Assembly: GCA_019055375.1 (NCBI GenBank)
Contig: JAHQIW010005575.1
Coordinates: 1-64,000 of the forward strand
DNA length: 64,000 nt
Reading direction: 5' to 3'
Source: Parelaphostrongylus tenuis
Lineage: Eukaryota; Nematoda; Chromadorea; Rhabditida; Metastrongylidae
The notes below the pieces were generated by a model. That model did no database searches and was not told the DNA's origin. It saw nothing but the letters and a program-made list of their open reading frames with translations. Positions 23,494 to 34,769 of this stretch are shown here, piece by piece (the stretch's first letter is position 1; each line of letters opens with the position of its first letter). The position numbers and the translations under genes were made by a program.

Positions 23494-25242
23494 TGTACAA
23501 GAGCCTTTACCAGACCACATGACATGTTGGCTCAAATAATAATGAAAGGATCTATTGAAATTTGAGCGTGGTCTTAATAAAGCACTCGAAGGAAAGGTAT
23601 AAAGTGAATAGTGGCAAACAGATCGCTCATACTACACAGCTATAGCTTTGAGTCTAATCTATTAATCCGCGGTGATCCATACCTAACGTAAGCTCTGGTT
23701 ACCGAGACCATGTATATTGTCGAAACATAAACAGGCATGTAACGTCACAGAATTAGGCGTTGTAATACGCAACAGCCAAGCAAATTAGGCGTTGTTAAGA
23801 AAGCATTAGTAACTCCCTCCCTTTACAACTATCAAGGTACCTTTAACTCGATATTTTAGCTTTTTGAGTAACAAATCAACCTTCGGTCCTGACTGAATGT
23901 CCACGCATCTTCTCCCGCTGATAATGTCGTGATGTATCAACAAGGAGGAAATGCCCACGCTTTCGCCTAATTGGCTTCTTATTCAAACTTCACAGTCGGT
24001 TTTCCTGGCAGTTACGCGGTGTAATATGGATTACTGCAGCATTTCACCGCCACGGAAAAATAGCATATTGCCTACTGAAAAGGTATACTATAAGAAAATT
24101 GAAATTTTTTTGAACTCTCAATGGACATTCTTGTCGCCTGTCTTGTGAGAGGCAATCGCCTTTCCTAGTCACAAGTCGTACTATGGAAATAGATTGTCTG
24201 TTTTACAATCGACTCTCAAATGTCGGTAATGTACAGCTCGTAGAATTTCATCATATTTTATGCACCGGAGCCTTAGCTTCCCTGAGAGTTTCCACCGTCA
24301 TGTGAGAGTAGGGTAGCTGTCTGGGAGGTGGCTCTATCTTCGAACACTTATCAATTTTTTCTTCGTCGGTGTTCTGTTGGTGAAAATTTGGCCTGATACA
24401 ATAAAATGTTGCTTGAACTTCAAAATACTAATTTTTCTGGGCTTTATACGGTCAAATTAGCTCGTATTTTCTCAGCCGACCACTTCCGAAAGCGCACATC
24501 CGTAGACAGTGAGTGAATGCCAAGTGACAACAATGTACAAAGGAGAAATATGCAGCATTTATTAGCTTTACTAAAACACCTGTGCTTCTTTGTGCACAGT
24601 TTTTCTGAAATTAAGAATATTGAACTCCTTTTCGCATATGCGAGTCATAAATAATTTCTAGAAAGCAACAAAGTCTATATATCCATGCGGTGACAAAGGA
24701 GGAAAGTGCCCATGAGAAGTTAGTTGAGCGGACCAGCTCTGTGATAAATTGGTGGGCGGCCATAACCTCATGCACGTGGTCACACTGAAGTCATTTTGAG
24801 AGTTGGAGCTTGACGGAAGGGCAGAGTATCGTCTTGTGGTCAGAAATGGAACAGGCAAAATCAGTGTACATGACCAGTGGCAAAGATTGCGGCGACAAAT
24901 GTTTGTGGCGAAGTACATGTGGATATATAGAACACGACGGCCCATAAAACAATAAAAAAGCCTGCTCGGTGAATTACACAGGTACCAACTCGTTAAGTAA
25001 CTAAAATATATGAACGATAAAGCTCTCGGCATTGATCAATCCCCAAGTGATGCAACACGCAATAATTTTCACTTTTTTCCTTTTTGAGGTGACTGAATGC
25101 ATATCTGGTATTTACAATGACTCAAGATAGCTGTCCGCTGTATCGAGTCACTGTCGCTTATCCTCCTAAACATGTCTGCGACCAGTCCAATATCAAATCC
25201 AAAAAAAAGAATGTTTTTAGCCTAAAACGAGGTTGGTACGAC

Positions 25243-25292
25243 AGGGCCATACACCGGTGTTTCGGAGGCTCGTCCTCCTCGTCAGTGACCCC
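25243..25292 (-). ncRNA. Hammerhead ribozyme, family 2, intact
   Basis: Minus strand: stem I GGGGUCA (25286-25292) with UGGCCCU (25243-25249), seven pairs including two G-U; core CUGACGA; stem II GGAGG/CCUCC with loop ACGAG; GAA; stem III ACACC/GGUGU (2-4 terminal bases form the loop); cleavage after A17 in GUA. Every invariant base is present. Confidence 0.92.
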
Positions 25293-25432
25293 AGCCCCAC
25301 ATTAAGCCCTGCATTGTAGCAAGGAGGGAGGCGTATGTAGTAAGTGGTGATGGCATAGTGTACAATGACACTGGTCCATCACCATCAGTCGATGTTTCGG
25401 CTGGTAGACCAAAACTAACTTAATGTGGGATG

Positions 25433-25482
25433 GGGGTCACTGACGAGGAGGACGAGCCTCCGAAACACCGGTGTAAGGCCCT
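25433..25482 (+). ncRNA. Hammerhead ribozyme, family 2, near-intact
   Basis: Inverted partner of 25243-25292 with the same core CUGACGA, stem II and GAA. One change makes base 1.1 an A, so the first pair of stem I is A-A; the rest of stem I still pairs. Probably reduced activity. Confidence 0.87.
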
Positions 25483-26599
25483 GGCGTACCAACCTCGTTT
25501 TAGGCTAAAAACATTCTTTTTTTTGGATTTGATTTTGAATGTTCATAACGAGGTTTTAGAAACAGTCGATTCAATGGATTAGTCCAATATCAGTGCACCG
25601 ACCCAGGAGGGATGGATGGCTTGGTGAGCCATGAGAACGAGATCAGGCCATTGACCTTGTGTGCCACGAACACCATCTCGAACCACTGCGTCACACGTGA
25701 AGTACACTGATAATCCAAAAATTATCGAGAGTTGTCGGCGAACTTGAATCGCTTGGTATGCATCATCAGTTCTGACCGGCTATCCTTAATTTCTTGATTT
25801 TTAGTTGCCGTGATAACTATTTGGTATTGCGTATAAGCAAAGTTATCAAGAGATAAAAATATTCTTTTCCTAAAAAGTTGCTATATGACTTAGCATAATG
25901 AGTAAATCCCAAAGACAAAGTGATTGCATAGTGATGTAGCATTTTTCTTCACACATGAGAGCTATGAATGGTCGAAAACATATAAGCATGTAAAGTAAAT
26001 CCCAAAAATTTAAAAGTACAGAAAGAAATTTAGATATTCGAAATCCAGGAAGAAATCCCCTCCAGGCAACAAAAATCGCTCCCAGCAGTGCGACTGGCGC
26101 AGCGCGCAACGATTTCTACTGCTGTTTCGAACGGGTTCAGATAACACTTTATAGAATATCGTCCCTGTTTGGCAAATGTAGATTTTGTTTACTTTTAGAA
26201 AGTTTCTTACCTTGTGCCAGATCGACAGTCGCAATCCACTCAATGTGACCTTCTTTTCGGATATTGATGTTGGGTCGTGGTGACCAGGCCCTTCGAAAGC
26301 GATCTGTATATGCATCACAATAATATACAGATTATAATCATTAAGTGTTTCACTCATCTTTCACTTTACTTCGTTTAACTCTTCAAAATCGCATGGTTCT
26401 CCAACATCTGATTCAAATGGTGGCAAGTCCGCATAAAGACTAACTGGCATCATAATGTACGTTGGTATATTTGTAACAAATTGTTCATGAACGGACTTTA
26501 TGAGGTTTTCCATGTAATCCGATTAACAAGAACAACTGGGATCAAATTTAAAGCTACTGAGGACACTGAAGAGTTTGTTAGAACAAGTATAGCCAAGTT

Positions 26600-27880
26600 G
26601 TATACCGATTGTTCGCAAGAAAATGCGCAATTAAACAACTCCAAAATCATGCAGATTTAACCACCTCCGGTTAATAAATTTGATGTTCAATGCTCCAATG
26701 TTCAAATTTATGAAGCGTCCTAATAAGAACTATTTTTGCTCCATACTTGAATGTGACAATTCTTTTGATATTTTCATAAGTGATTTTAACGTAATAATAG
26801 CCAATCCATTGTTTATCTGCTATATTATTTACTGAGTGATGAGCAAAAATTCGACCTCAGACGTGAGGTGAACCCGTGTCTCATCCATATCGAGGACGGC
26901 AACGGTATGTATGAATCGCGGGTTTAACTCCCGCCTGAGATCGAATATTTGCTTATTACTCAATTCTCCTTAAAATTATAGTATCCACACATCTGCTGAG
27001 TGGGAAACCTGGTTTGACTTGCCGCCACTAGCATGACTACTTGTCGGAGTATTCGATAATTAACGTGGTGATAGGTGACAGAGGTGGTGAATGCTGTGAT
27101 TTTCTGGAGTAGCTTGTTTTTCTTCTTTGCGTTTCTTGCTCTATCGTTGAGTGAAATTTTGAGACTGAAGTTGTCGAATCCGTTTGAGAGGAGGTTCGCT
27201 TTACTGATGACAGTGGAAGCCGTTTAACTCCCAGAATTCCAAATTTGGAATCAAGCTATACTGCAGCAAAAACAGAGCCTAGTCAACTCACTCATAAATG
27301 TTCACCAAGTTCTTTTGCATTTTATCTACTGTCTTTCGCAGAATTACATCTCGTTGTCAGTTATGCCAATTTCAGGATATGCCACAAAATTTGAACTTTT
27401 CTACACCACCCAAAAGTAAGAGTCCTGATGTGTAGAAAAAAAACTGAAAGATCTGAAGGCCGCAATGGCCGCCGGAGGAATTTAACTTCGTTCCAGGGAA
27501 AAGCTTCATTAGCTACTTTCCTTGGCTGAACCGTTAGAATAATACACAAATGGAAGAAGTCGTCGACAGGGAAGTAAGGATAGCTGGACGATATTAGCGA
27601 GACCGTGGACATCCATGTCAGGATCGAAGGTCGAATTTGTTCCTCAAACAGCTAATTTATCGAGTTAAAGGTACCATGATAGTCGTGAAGGGAGGGAGTT
27701 CCTAAGGCTATCTTAACAACGCCTAATTTGCTTGGCTGTTGCAAAGGACAACGCCTCATTCTGTTACATGAGATGCTTGTTCATGTTTCGACAATATACA
27801 TGGTCTCGGTAACCAGAGCTTACGTTAGGTATGGAACACCACGGATCAACAGAATAGACTCCAAGCTATAGCTGTGGAGT
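26600..27880 (+). repeat. Inverted duplication IR3, arm A
   Basis: Inverted match to 33480-34765. It contains an inverted SINE-3 pair and a stretch (27080-27340) where both arms stay largely open in one frame (SLSEILR.KLSNPFERR), with a single stop in this arm. Between-arm changes fall at all codon positions, so current selection is not indicated. Confidence 0.85.
26835..26965. repeat. Head-to-head pair of SINE-3 B-box tails
   Basis: Two tRNA-like B boxes in inverted orientation: GACCTCAGACGTGAGG... on one side and GGGTTTAACTCCCGCC...GAGATCGAA on the other, forming a hairpin-capable unit. Also present in IR3 arm B. Confidence 0.6.
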
Positions 27881-28360
27881 ATGAATGATCTGTTTGCCAC
27901 TACTCACTTTGTTTAACTGTAGTGCGATAGGGCGTTTTTAACGCAATGATTCGGGGTATCCTGCAATAAACTTTGGGTCGGTTGTGGTGCACGCCTCACA
28001 AAAATCAAATCACTAACATAAACGGCGACGACGAGATCACAAAGCGCTTTGAAATTGTTGTGGTGTTTCATTGCTCCTGTTTGCATTGCTCTTGAAGATA
28101 GACGAGCTTATGTAACCAAGTGGTCATGATAAAGATCTTTGTCTCCATAAAGAAGTGTAGTATCTAAGGAATGTAAAAAAACTGTTGGATTAGCATTAGG
28201 ATTAGATTCGAACTTTCCAGTAGCCGAGTCCGTACATAGATGGTCGGAAGAAGCACGTGGGTTATAGATGCGAGAAAACAAATTCAATAAAAGTTGTGCT
28301 TGAAGCCACGCAGCAAATATGAGAAAACAAGTCGCGTAAAATAGAGTACTTAGAATACTA
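27605..28360 (-). repeat. Inverted duplication IR2, arm B (empty site)
   Basis: Uninterrupted counterpart of 22350-23935. It joins arm B of IR1 at about 28362 and overlaps IR3 arm A at 27605-27880, so three duplications share this module. Confidence 0.88.
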
Positions 28361-28675
28361 ACAAAGCCCTGCCAATGCCGCACAGCCCGATAAAGACGAG
28401 AGCATCATGCGCCAAAGCTGTACGAGATAATCACAAGAGCGACAGCCTCTATGTGCGAATTTGAATCTTGTATCCATAATGTTCAAATAATTACAATCAG
28501 CTCAATCTTGGTAAATCTTGCATAAAGCTAATAAATTTTAGTCTCATACGGAGAGTTGGCGATTCTGAGCATGCTTGTTGGAGGATCTCCACTGACTCAA
28601 ACATTATGAATACATTTACAGTAATTTATTCGAATCAGTGCAAAACAAACAACGAAAAACGACGATAGCACGTAC

Positions 28676-31600
28676 TTCTATCATGTCAGCTCTAATCTCC
28701 GGATCATTGGCGAAAGCTCTAGTAGCTATGAAGTATCGAAGCGATTCAGGACAACAACTTGAAACTGCACACATTCCCCATTTGTTACCTGAAAAGCGCA
28801 AAAAGCAAAATGTCATCTGTGAACATCTCCAGTAGTATCACTAGTACTTTTCTGACTCTTTGGAGAAACTAATGCCTAGAGATCTAAATTACAGATCAGT
28901 TATGTGCCCAGAACATAAAATTAGAGTATGTCTGTAGACAGAATAAGTACAGTACTTGCCATAAATCTGAACTTACAGCAACTTTAAATTGTACGTTCGT
29001 TTTTTTCCTTCCCATGGTTCAGCTCCATTGGAAAAGATCTCATAAACCATAACACCAAAACTGAACACATCGGTTTTCAACGAAAATGTCAACGTTGAAA
29101 TTGTTTCCGGTGCGAGCCATTTGACTGGAAGTCTCGTCCTTGTGCGTTTCACAAAGGTAGTGCCAATAAGAGAAAGACCAAAGTCGCTAACTTTTACCTA
29201 ATTCAACATATTCATCAAAAAAAAAGCAGGAAGTTGTCGCTATTTCAGAAACATAATTCTCACACGTATTCAACGTATCTCATAATGATTATGCAAGTTA
29301 TTGGGATTATTAGGATCATCTAAATCTCAATGCTTGCACCCGCGCGTTAGACTGAGCAGAATTTCAAACCACTAGCAGGGCCACTTTACAGCTACTAGTC
29401 GCAAATATCTCCTTTTCACGCTTGTCCCGTTGCCTCGAAGCCTTATGGAACTAATTTTTAGACTTGCTACATTTTAACTACCAAATGTCTACCCAGATTG
29501 CATTTGTCTTGACGCTGTCTGACGCATTCTCATAGTCACAGATATTAGAACAATGGGCATGCGCTATTTCCAACAGGCTGCAACATTCGTGGCGCAGTCT
29601 GGATGTGGTCCGTGCAACAAAATCTCCTTTGGAATTCTGCTTGCACAACTTACTGTGTCTCATCCAAAGTCTTCGATTTACGCAAGAGGATCATCGTTAT
29701 GGAATGCTTGTTGAGCACACTTGACAAGCATATTGGACGGTATTTGAGAAGATTTCTCACCTTTCTTGAATAGAGTAATTGTGCAAAGTCTTTCACTTGT
29801 CTGAGATTTTTTGTTGTGAAGGCATGATGTCATATGGCTTGCGTAAAACATGTAGACTGTGGCTACCAGCTCTTGGTAGCAATGTCATTAGATCATGGAG
29901 CTGTGCCTCTCTTCATGCCTTAAATCACAACTTTATCCTCAGAAGGTAGAGCCTCGGTAGTTCCTTACCAGCGGGGAGACCGAGATATGAGAGAGCGGTT
30001 GTAGATCAGCAAAGTTTCGTATAGAATGTTTCAGTTAGCATTTGGATATCATGGCGGATTCAGTTATGGCCCTAACTTCATTTATCAAGGCGGATAGCGG
30101 AACTAAGTATATGCAAAGATCCCGGTGGCACTTCTTCAGATTATATCTTTCTTGAAGTTCCTCTCACAAATTTGATTTCGCCAAAGTTGATAAGATTTTT
30201 CTGAAGGATCTTCTACAAACGCAATTCATTGTCATTCTATTTTGCAGTGTTGTGAGAAGACGAAATATGAGCAGCTCCTTGGTGATACTGGAGATATGGT
30301 CCGAGTTCTTGTCAGTGACATTGATGCCATTTTGGCACAAGTTTTGAATCAACTGACGAGCAGCTCGTAGATCCGTCGGGTCCTTCTTTATCTGCCTTGA
30401 ATGTGGAAATTTTTTATTAAGAATTTTCTTGCCGGATACGAAATAATTTGCTTTACGGACGATGCAGCTTTTCTTTTGCAGTCTATGGCTAAATCGGATT
30501 TTAAATGTAAGAGGAGGTGATCAGAGCTAGTGCAAAGTCCAGTGAACTATGAAGTGTCAAAGCAGCACCACTTTTTGTTAGTGAGTGTCTGAGCAATCTA
30601 CACATGAGTCGTACCGCGAAGTAGTTTTATGTTCATCGGTGATTTCTTCTCTTCTCGTAAAATGAGATTCCATAGTAGTGACGTGGAGCGGGCAGAAGTT
30701 TCACGTGACAGTATCCGCTCTCATATTGTTTACTCATTCCGAATCTCCCCAATAGGTATCCATTTCTACCGGCAGCTCCTAATTTGGCATTGAAGCCATC
30801 AACAAGGAACTTTTAAAAGGACTTTTCGATGCGAATGACTCTCCATCATGTTATAAGCGCTTCTATTTAGCCGTTATCACCTGTAGAAATTAATAAAAAG
30901 CGATTGATCATACTAGCTTTCTCTCAACGCGAAAGTGAAGGCGAGGATACCCAGGTAAGATGTTACGACTTTATAAGAAGTGACCAGATGAAAGGTTTAT
31001 GGGTGAAACCAACATTTTACGACATAACCTAGCTCCAAGAAAAACGAGACATCCTTCATCTGATGGTCTCATATCAGTCTTCCTGCTTTTTGTTCCTTGC
31101 GGGGTGATCATATGAAATCTGATGCTAAGACCAGTCTCAAAAATGCGTTGCTTGGTGTCGGAGGACACAGTTCTGGTTATATAAGAGCAAGGTCAGAAAC
31201 AGTCTGGAGTGTCGTAAGCGTCTTTGTTTCTTTTTTTTCAAAAGACATCCTCATTGATCATTTTTCCTGAAGTCCCGTAATCCTCTTGACCGGAGCATTT
31301 TTAAACTTGTCATCACATCACGGCAAATGTCGGCCCTTGTGGATCGAAGTAAAATTTTCATTCTAAGACTAGAAGCTACCAAGACGGTGTGACCTATCAC
31401 AGCTTACTCTCAGCTTAGATTTTCGGATGCGAATGTCTAATCGTTCTCAAATTGAAATGTCTCGCTGGGGTGGAGGGTAGGTGGATTGACAGCCTTCGTG
31501 CATTTCATAGTCTGACACCGCCCAGAAATACCTCTCAGGCACACTGAGGCGATAATCCGTTTGAGTTGTACCTGATATTCATCGATTATGGTGTTAAAAG

Positions 31601-32796
31601 CCTCAAATAAACAATTTTGTTTTGAATCACATGCATTCATATGTACTGAGTGCGTCTGCGAGTAGTTAGATATTATGGATCAAACCAGGAAACTTCGCAG
31701 ATTCCTCAGTAGGCACTTGAAGACTATAACACACTTCTGAATGCGAAAAGTATCCTCAGATGTTTCAGGCTATTTGCTCAACGATTGAATCTTTTCTACG
31801 CTTTCTTTAGAGAATAAATGGCATATTGTCGAACGTAACTTTCCTGACAAGCACTGAATCCTTACAGAAATTTAAGGGCAACTTACAACTCTATCCTTAG
31901 TTATGAGACAATTTCTTGCTACCAAATCCCTATGCATGCAACGCTGAGAGTGCAAGTAGGCGACGACTTGAGCTGCTCCGAGACACATTCTGAATTTGTC
32001 CCTCACATCATTTTTTCCGGCATTAGATTTCAGAAATGATTGCAAGGATCCGCCTCAGAAGCGAAATCTGATTTGTTTACAAACAGACACGGTAAAGAGA
32101 CATTTGTCGATGATTGGAATGTGTAACGCTTTTCAATTACTTGTTTCGGCAATCTTCGGTATGTTTGATGGGTTCCTCATTTGTCGTCTGCCGTTGGTAT
32201 TAACGAGTGTTAAGCTGTAGTATACGGCATGGACCTAAAGCCACCGAAAGCAGGATCGTCCACACTGTAAAGAACGACGCCTGTGTGCGAGAATATACTT
32301 ATAGATAAACTGGTATCGTGAACCGCTTTCATTTTTATAATAAAAAGTTGGTAAACAGAACATTTCAGAGAATAAATCTACTGTTGGCAGATAGTAACGC
32401 TCTGAAAATCGGCTAGTACGACTTAAGGGCTAAAGTCTTAAACATCATGCTTGACTAAAAAAATAATGCACAAACTGAATATCCAAATAAGAACACATAT
32501 GGGTAAGTGATTTGTGAAATGGGGCAATAGGAGTCTCATAAGAGCTTCTGAACCCAATCAGAATCGCTCGTCTACCCTCTCATGATTACCAGCATGCAAT
32601 TTGACTGAAATTGATTTACGGACAGCAAGGAATATGACATACCAGAAACCAATTCCAGAAGTATGTAGGAAGGTTGTTCGTCAACTGCAACACCGTATAT
32701 ACGAACAATATTTCTGTGATTGAAATTTCGCATGGGCCGAGCTTTTCTCATCATTTCTTTTATTTTTGCTTTAGATAGATCGGATGAGCATTTGGT
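28676..32796 (-). pseudogene. Fes/Fps-like tyrosine kinase, 5'-truncated copy B
   Basis: Four exons on the minus strand with good splice signals. 32643-32796: alpha-C and hinge (KAKIKEMMRKARPMR ... YGVAVDEQPSYILLELVSG). 31887-32053: catalytic loop HRDLVARNCL, donor gtaagt. 28977-29197: SDFGLS, then VKWLAPE and DVFSFGVMVYE. 28676-28788: subdomain XI (PESLRYFIATR, DPEIRADM), donor gtacgt. Phases join correctly between exons 1-2-3. Problems: no glycine-loop/VAIK or SH2 exon exists upstream because the duplication ends at 33425; the alpha-C Glu (kept as E in copy A) is Lys here; and a run of 7 A near 29015-29022 shifts the frame after PWEG (8 A would give the family-like TNVQ). Most likely a pseudogene, but it shows the exon order lost from copy A. 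Confidence 0.83.
30230..31200 (-). pseudogene. RTE endonuclease-domain relic (arm B copy)
   Basis: Inverted paralogue of 17160-18130. On the minus strand the SIRFHMITPQGTKSRKTD segment at 31050-31110 and the 'FNAKLG' region near 30790 are visible in shifted frames. It lies in the intron between the catalytic-loop and DFG exons of kinase copy B. Confidence 0.72.
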
Positions 32797-33425
32797 CTAA
32801 AGAATATTCAGATGAGACGGGATCATGAATGAGGTATAAACTTGAGCAGCTTTCTCACTTGCTAATTTCGTCTTTTATGGTTTTTTAGGAATCAATTAGT
32901 TTGGAAGAACTAGTGGATTTCTCAGTGACAGAGCTTAACTGTTTTTACCCATGATAGTACTTCAGCGCAGTGCACCCCAGGAAAACGCATAAGTGAGCGG
33001 TGGCTCATCAATTTGATTTGGTAATGAAAGATAATTTCTAAGCAATTTTGTTTTTGAAAAAATTACATTTTGCAATCAAAACGCTCTCAGCTCCATGCGA
33101 TAAGGTTTTTTCTAAGTGGGAAACAAATGATGATCCAAAATCACTGGTCGAATTTGTTAATGTTCATATTAGGACATTTTCTACGCTTGCAGCGTATCTA
33201 CATTCAGTTATCAAAGACTTGATGAGCACATACGAGGTTAGTAGTATTATTGTTGGCATTGGTAGTAATCCTAGACTGCGGCGATTTCGCCTTTTTAAGG
33301 GCCTGGACGTATGTTGTATGAAACTGATTGAATGAATCGTTACCTATTCGATGCATTCGCCTACCGATTAGACGGAGTTGAAATCAAAAGAAAAGAAGCG
33401 ATTCGAAAATGCGATAGTAGATTAG

Positions 33426-33503
33426 CAAACGTTCGTATACAATGTTTCAGTTAGCATTTACATATCATGGCGGATTCAATTATGGCCCTAACTTCATTTA
33501 TGG
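33426..33503 (+). repeat. ~75-bp filler at the IR1/IR3 junction
   Basis: This short segment copies 30010-30085 (same orientation; counterpart in arm A at 18285-18350), sharing 'tcagttagcattt' and 'atggccctaacttcattta'. It sits exactly between the end of IR1 arm B and the start of the IR3/IR2 module. Confidence 0.75.
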
Positions 33504-33770
33504 TGTTCCAAAGCTAACCTAAGCTCTGGTTACTGAGGCAATGTTGTCGAAGCATGAACAAGCATGTAACGTTGCAGAATTAGGCGTTGTCCTTTGCAAC
33601 AAGCCAAGCAAATTAGGTGATGTTAAGATAGCATTAGGACCTTCCTCCCTTCACAACTATCATGGTGCCTTTAACTCAATATTTTAGCTGTTTGAGGAAC
33701 AAATTCAACCTTCGGTTCTGACTTGAATGTCCACTACTTCTTCTCCCGTTGATATCGTCGAGCAATTGTT
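33500..33770 (+). repeat. Triplicated module, third copy
   Basis: Same module as 23640-23935 (+) and 27605-27870 (-), recognisable by 'aagctctggttac', 'gaattaggcgttgt' and 'caaccttcggt'. All three copies lie at duplication edges. Confidence 0.8.
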
Positions 33771-34379
33771 AATTCCCTGTCGACAACTTCTTCCATTTGC
33801 GTATGATCTAACGGTTCAGCCATAGAATGTAGCTGATGAAGCTTACCCTGGAACGAAATTAGTCATCAGGCAGCCATTGTAGCCCTTAGATTTTGGAGTT
33901 TTTTTTTCACTCACCAGAACTCTTACTTTTTTGCGTGGTGTAGAAATATTCAAATCATGTGGTATATCCTGAAACATGGCATAACTGACAACGAAATGTA
34001 ATTCTGCGAAAAACAACGGATAACATACAAAGGCAGAACTTTGTGAACACTTATGAGTGAGTTGACATCGCTCTGTTTTTGCTGCAGTATTTCTTGATTC
34101 CTAATCTGGAATTCTGGGAGGTAAACGGCTTCCACTGTCACCATTAGAGCCAACCTCCTCTCAAACGGATTCGACAACTTCACTCTCAAAATTTCACTCA
34201 ACGATATAGCAAGAAACGCAAAACAGGAGAACAAGCTACTCCAGAAAATCACAAGATCCGCCACCTCTGCCACCTATCACCTCGTCAGTTATCGAATACT
34301 CCGACATGTAGTCGTACTAGTGGCGGCAAGTTAAACCAGGTCTCCCACTCAGCAGATGTGTGGATACTATAATTTTAAG

Positions 34380-34510
34380 GATAATTGAGTGATAAGCAAA
34401 TATTCTATCTCAGGCGGGAGTTAAACCCGCGATTCATACATACCGCTGACTTCCTCGATATGGATGAAACACGAGTTCTCCTCACGTCTGAGGTCGAATT
34501 TTTGCTTATA
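34380..34510. repeat. Head-to-head pair of SINE-3 B-box tails (arm B)
   Basis: Inverted paralogue of 26835-26965, with the same two B-box ends facing each other. Confidence 0.6.
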
Positions 34511-34769
34511 ACTAAGTAAATAATATAGCAGATAAACAATGGATTGGCTATTATTACTTTGAAATCACTTATAAAAATATCAAACGAACTGTCACATTCA
34601 GCTATAGAACAAAATAGATTTATTGGGTCGCTTCATAAATTTTAACACCGAAGCATTGAACACAATTTTATTAACAGGAAGTGGTTAAAATTGCATAATT
34701 TTGGAGTTGTTTGATCGTGCATTTTTTTGCGAACATTTGGTATACAATGTGCATATATTTGTTCTAAAA

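Larger units (their letters stand above)
22821..23601. mobile_element. Hammerhead element family 1, long copy with 10-bp TSD
   Basis: A 781-bp insertion flanked by AAGTGAATAG at 22811-22820 and 23602-23611. The paralogous locus in IR2 arm B (about 27885-27900) is an empty site with a single similar sequence, which proves insertion after or independently of the duplication. Internally there are two direct partial units (22821-23075 and about 23075-23190) followed by an inverted unit (23186-23601), so three hammerheads are present: two on the minus and one on the plus strand. It has no ORF of its own that I recognise. The layout resembles the tandem/inverted pseudo-LTRs of Penelope-like elements. 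Confidence 0.88.
22350..23935 (+). repeat. Inverted duplication IR2, arm A (interrupted)
   Basis: Inverted match to 27605-28360, in two parts (22350-22810 and 23612-23935) separated by the hammerhead element at 22821-23601, which arm B lacks. The last part (23640-23935) is a module present three times in the window. Confidence 0.88.
25196..25580. mobile_element. Hammerhead element family 2 with 12-bp TSD
   Basis: A 385-bp foldback inserted into a SINE-2, flanked by AGTCCAATATCA at 25184-25195 and 25581-25592. The D2 paralogue at 37490-37520 has one uninterrupted copy of this target. The ends are inverted copies of each other (aatccaaaaaa...cctaaaacgaggttggtac), and each arm carries an outward-lying hammerhead, one on each strand. 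The centre is non-coding and recurs in reverse at 41640-41770. Confidence 0.9.
25100..25720 (-). repeat. SINE-2 split by a hammerhead element
   Basis: The minus-strand SINE-2 head (CGCAGTGGTTCGA at about 25675-25690, then the 'CCATCCATCCCTCC' body) is separated from its tail (about 25100-25183) by the insertion at 25196-25580. The intact paralogue is at 37420-37640. Confidence 0.8.
23938..26590 (+). repeat. Direct duplication D2, copy 1
   Basis: Matches 36245-38440 in the same orientation. It differs by the hammerhead element at 25196-25580 and other indels. The stretch 24658-25032 is open on the minus strand for 124 codons and stays mostly open in copy 2, but the two copies use compensating frameshifts and no domain is recognised, so I do not call a gene. 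Confidence 0.85.
28365..33425 (-). repeat. Inverted duplication IR1, arm B
   Basis: Inverted match to 15010-19180, longer because it keeps the DFG exon region (about 28850-29640) that arm A lost. Carries kinase copy B. Confidence 0.88.
33480..34765 (-). repeat. Inverted duplication IR3, arm B
   Basis: Inverted partner of 26600-27880. The minus-strand frame 33950-34273 (107 codons) contains ILRVKLSNPFERRLALMVTV and QEILQQKQSDVNSL. It is not interrupted here, whereas arm A has one stop. I do not recognise the family; it may be an ancestral transposon or host exon. Confidence 0.85.
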
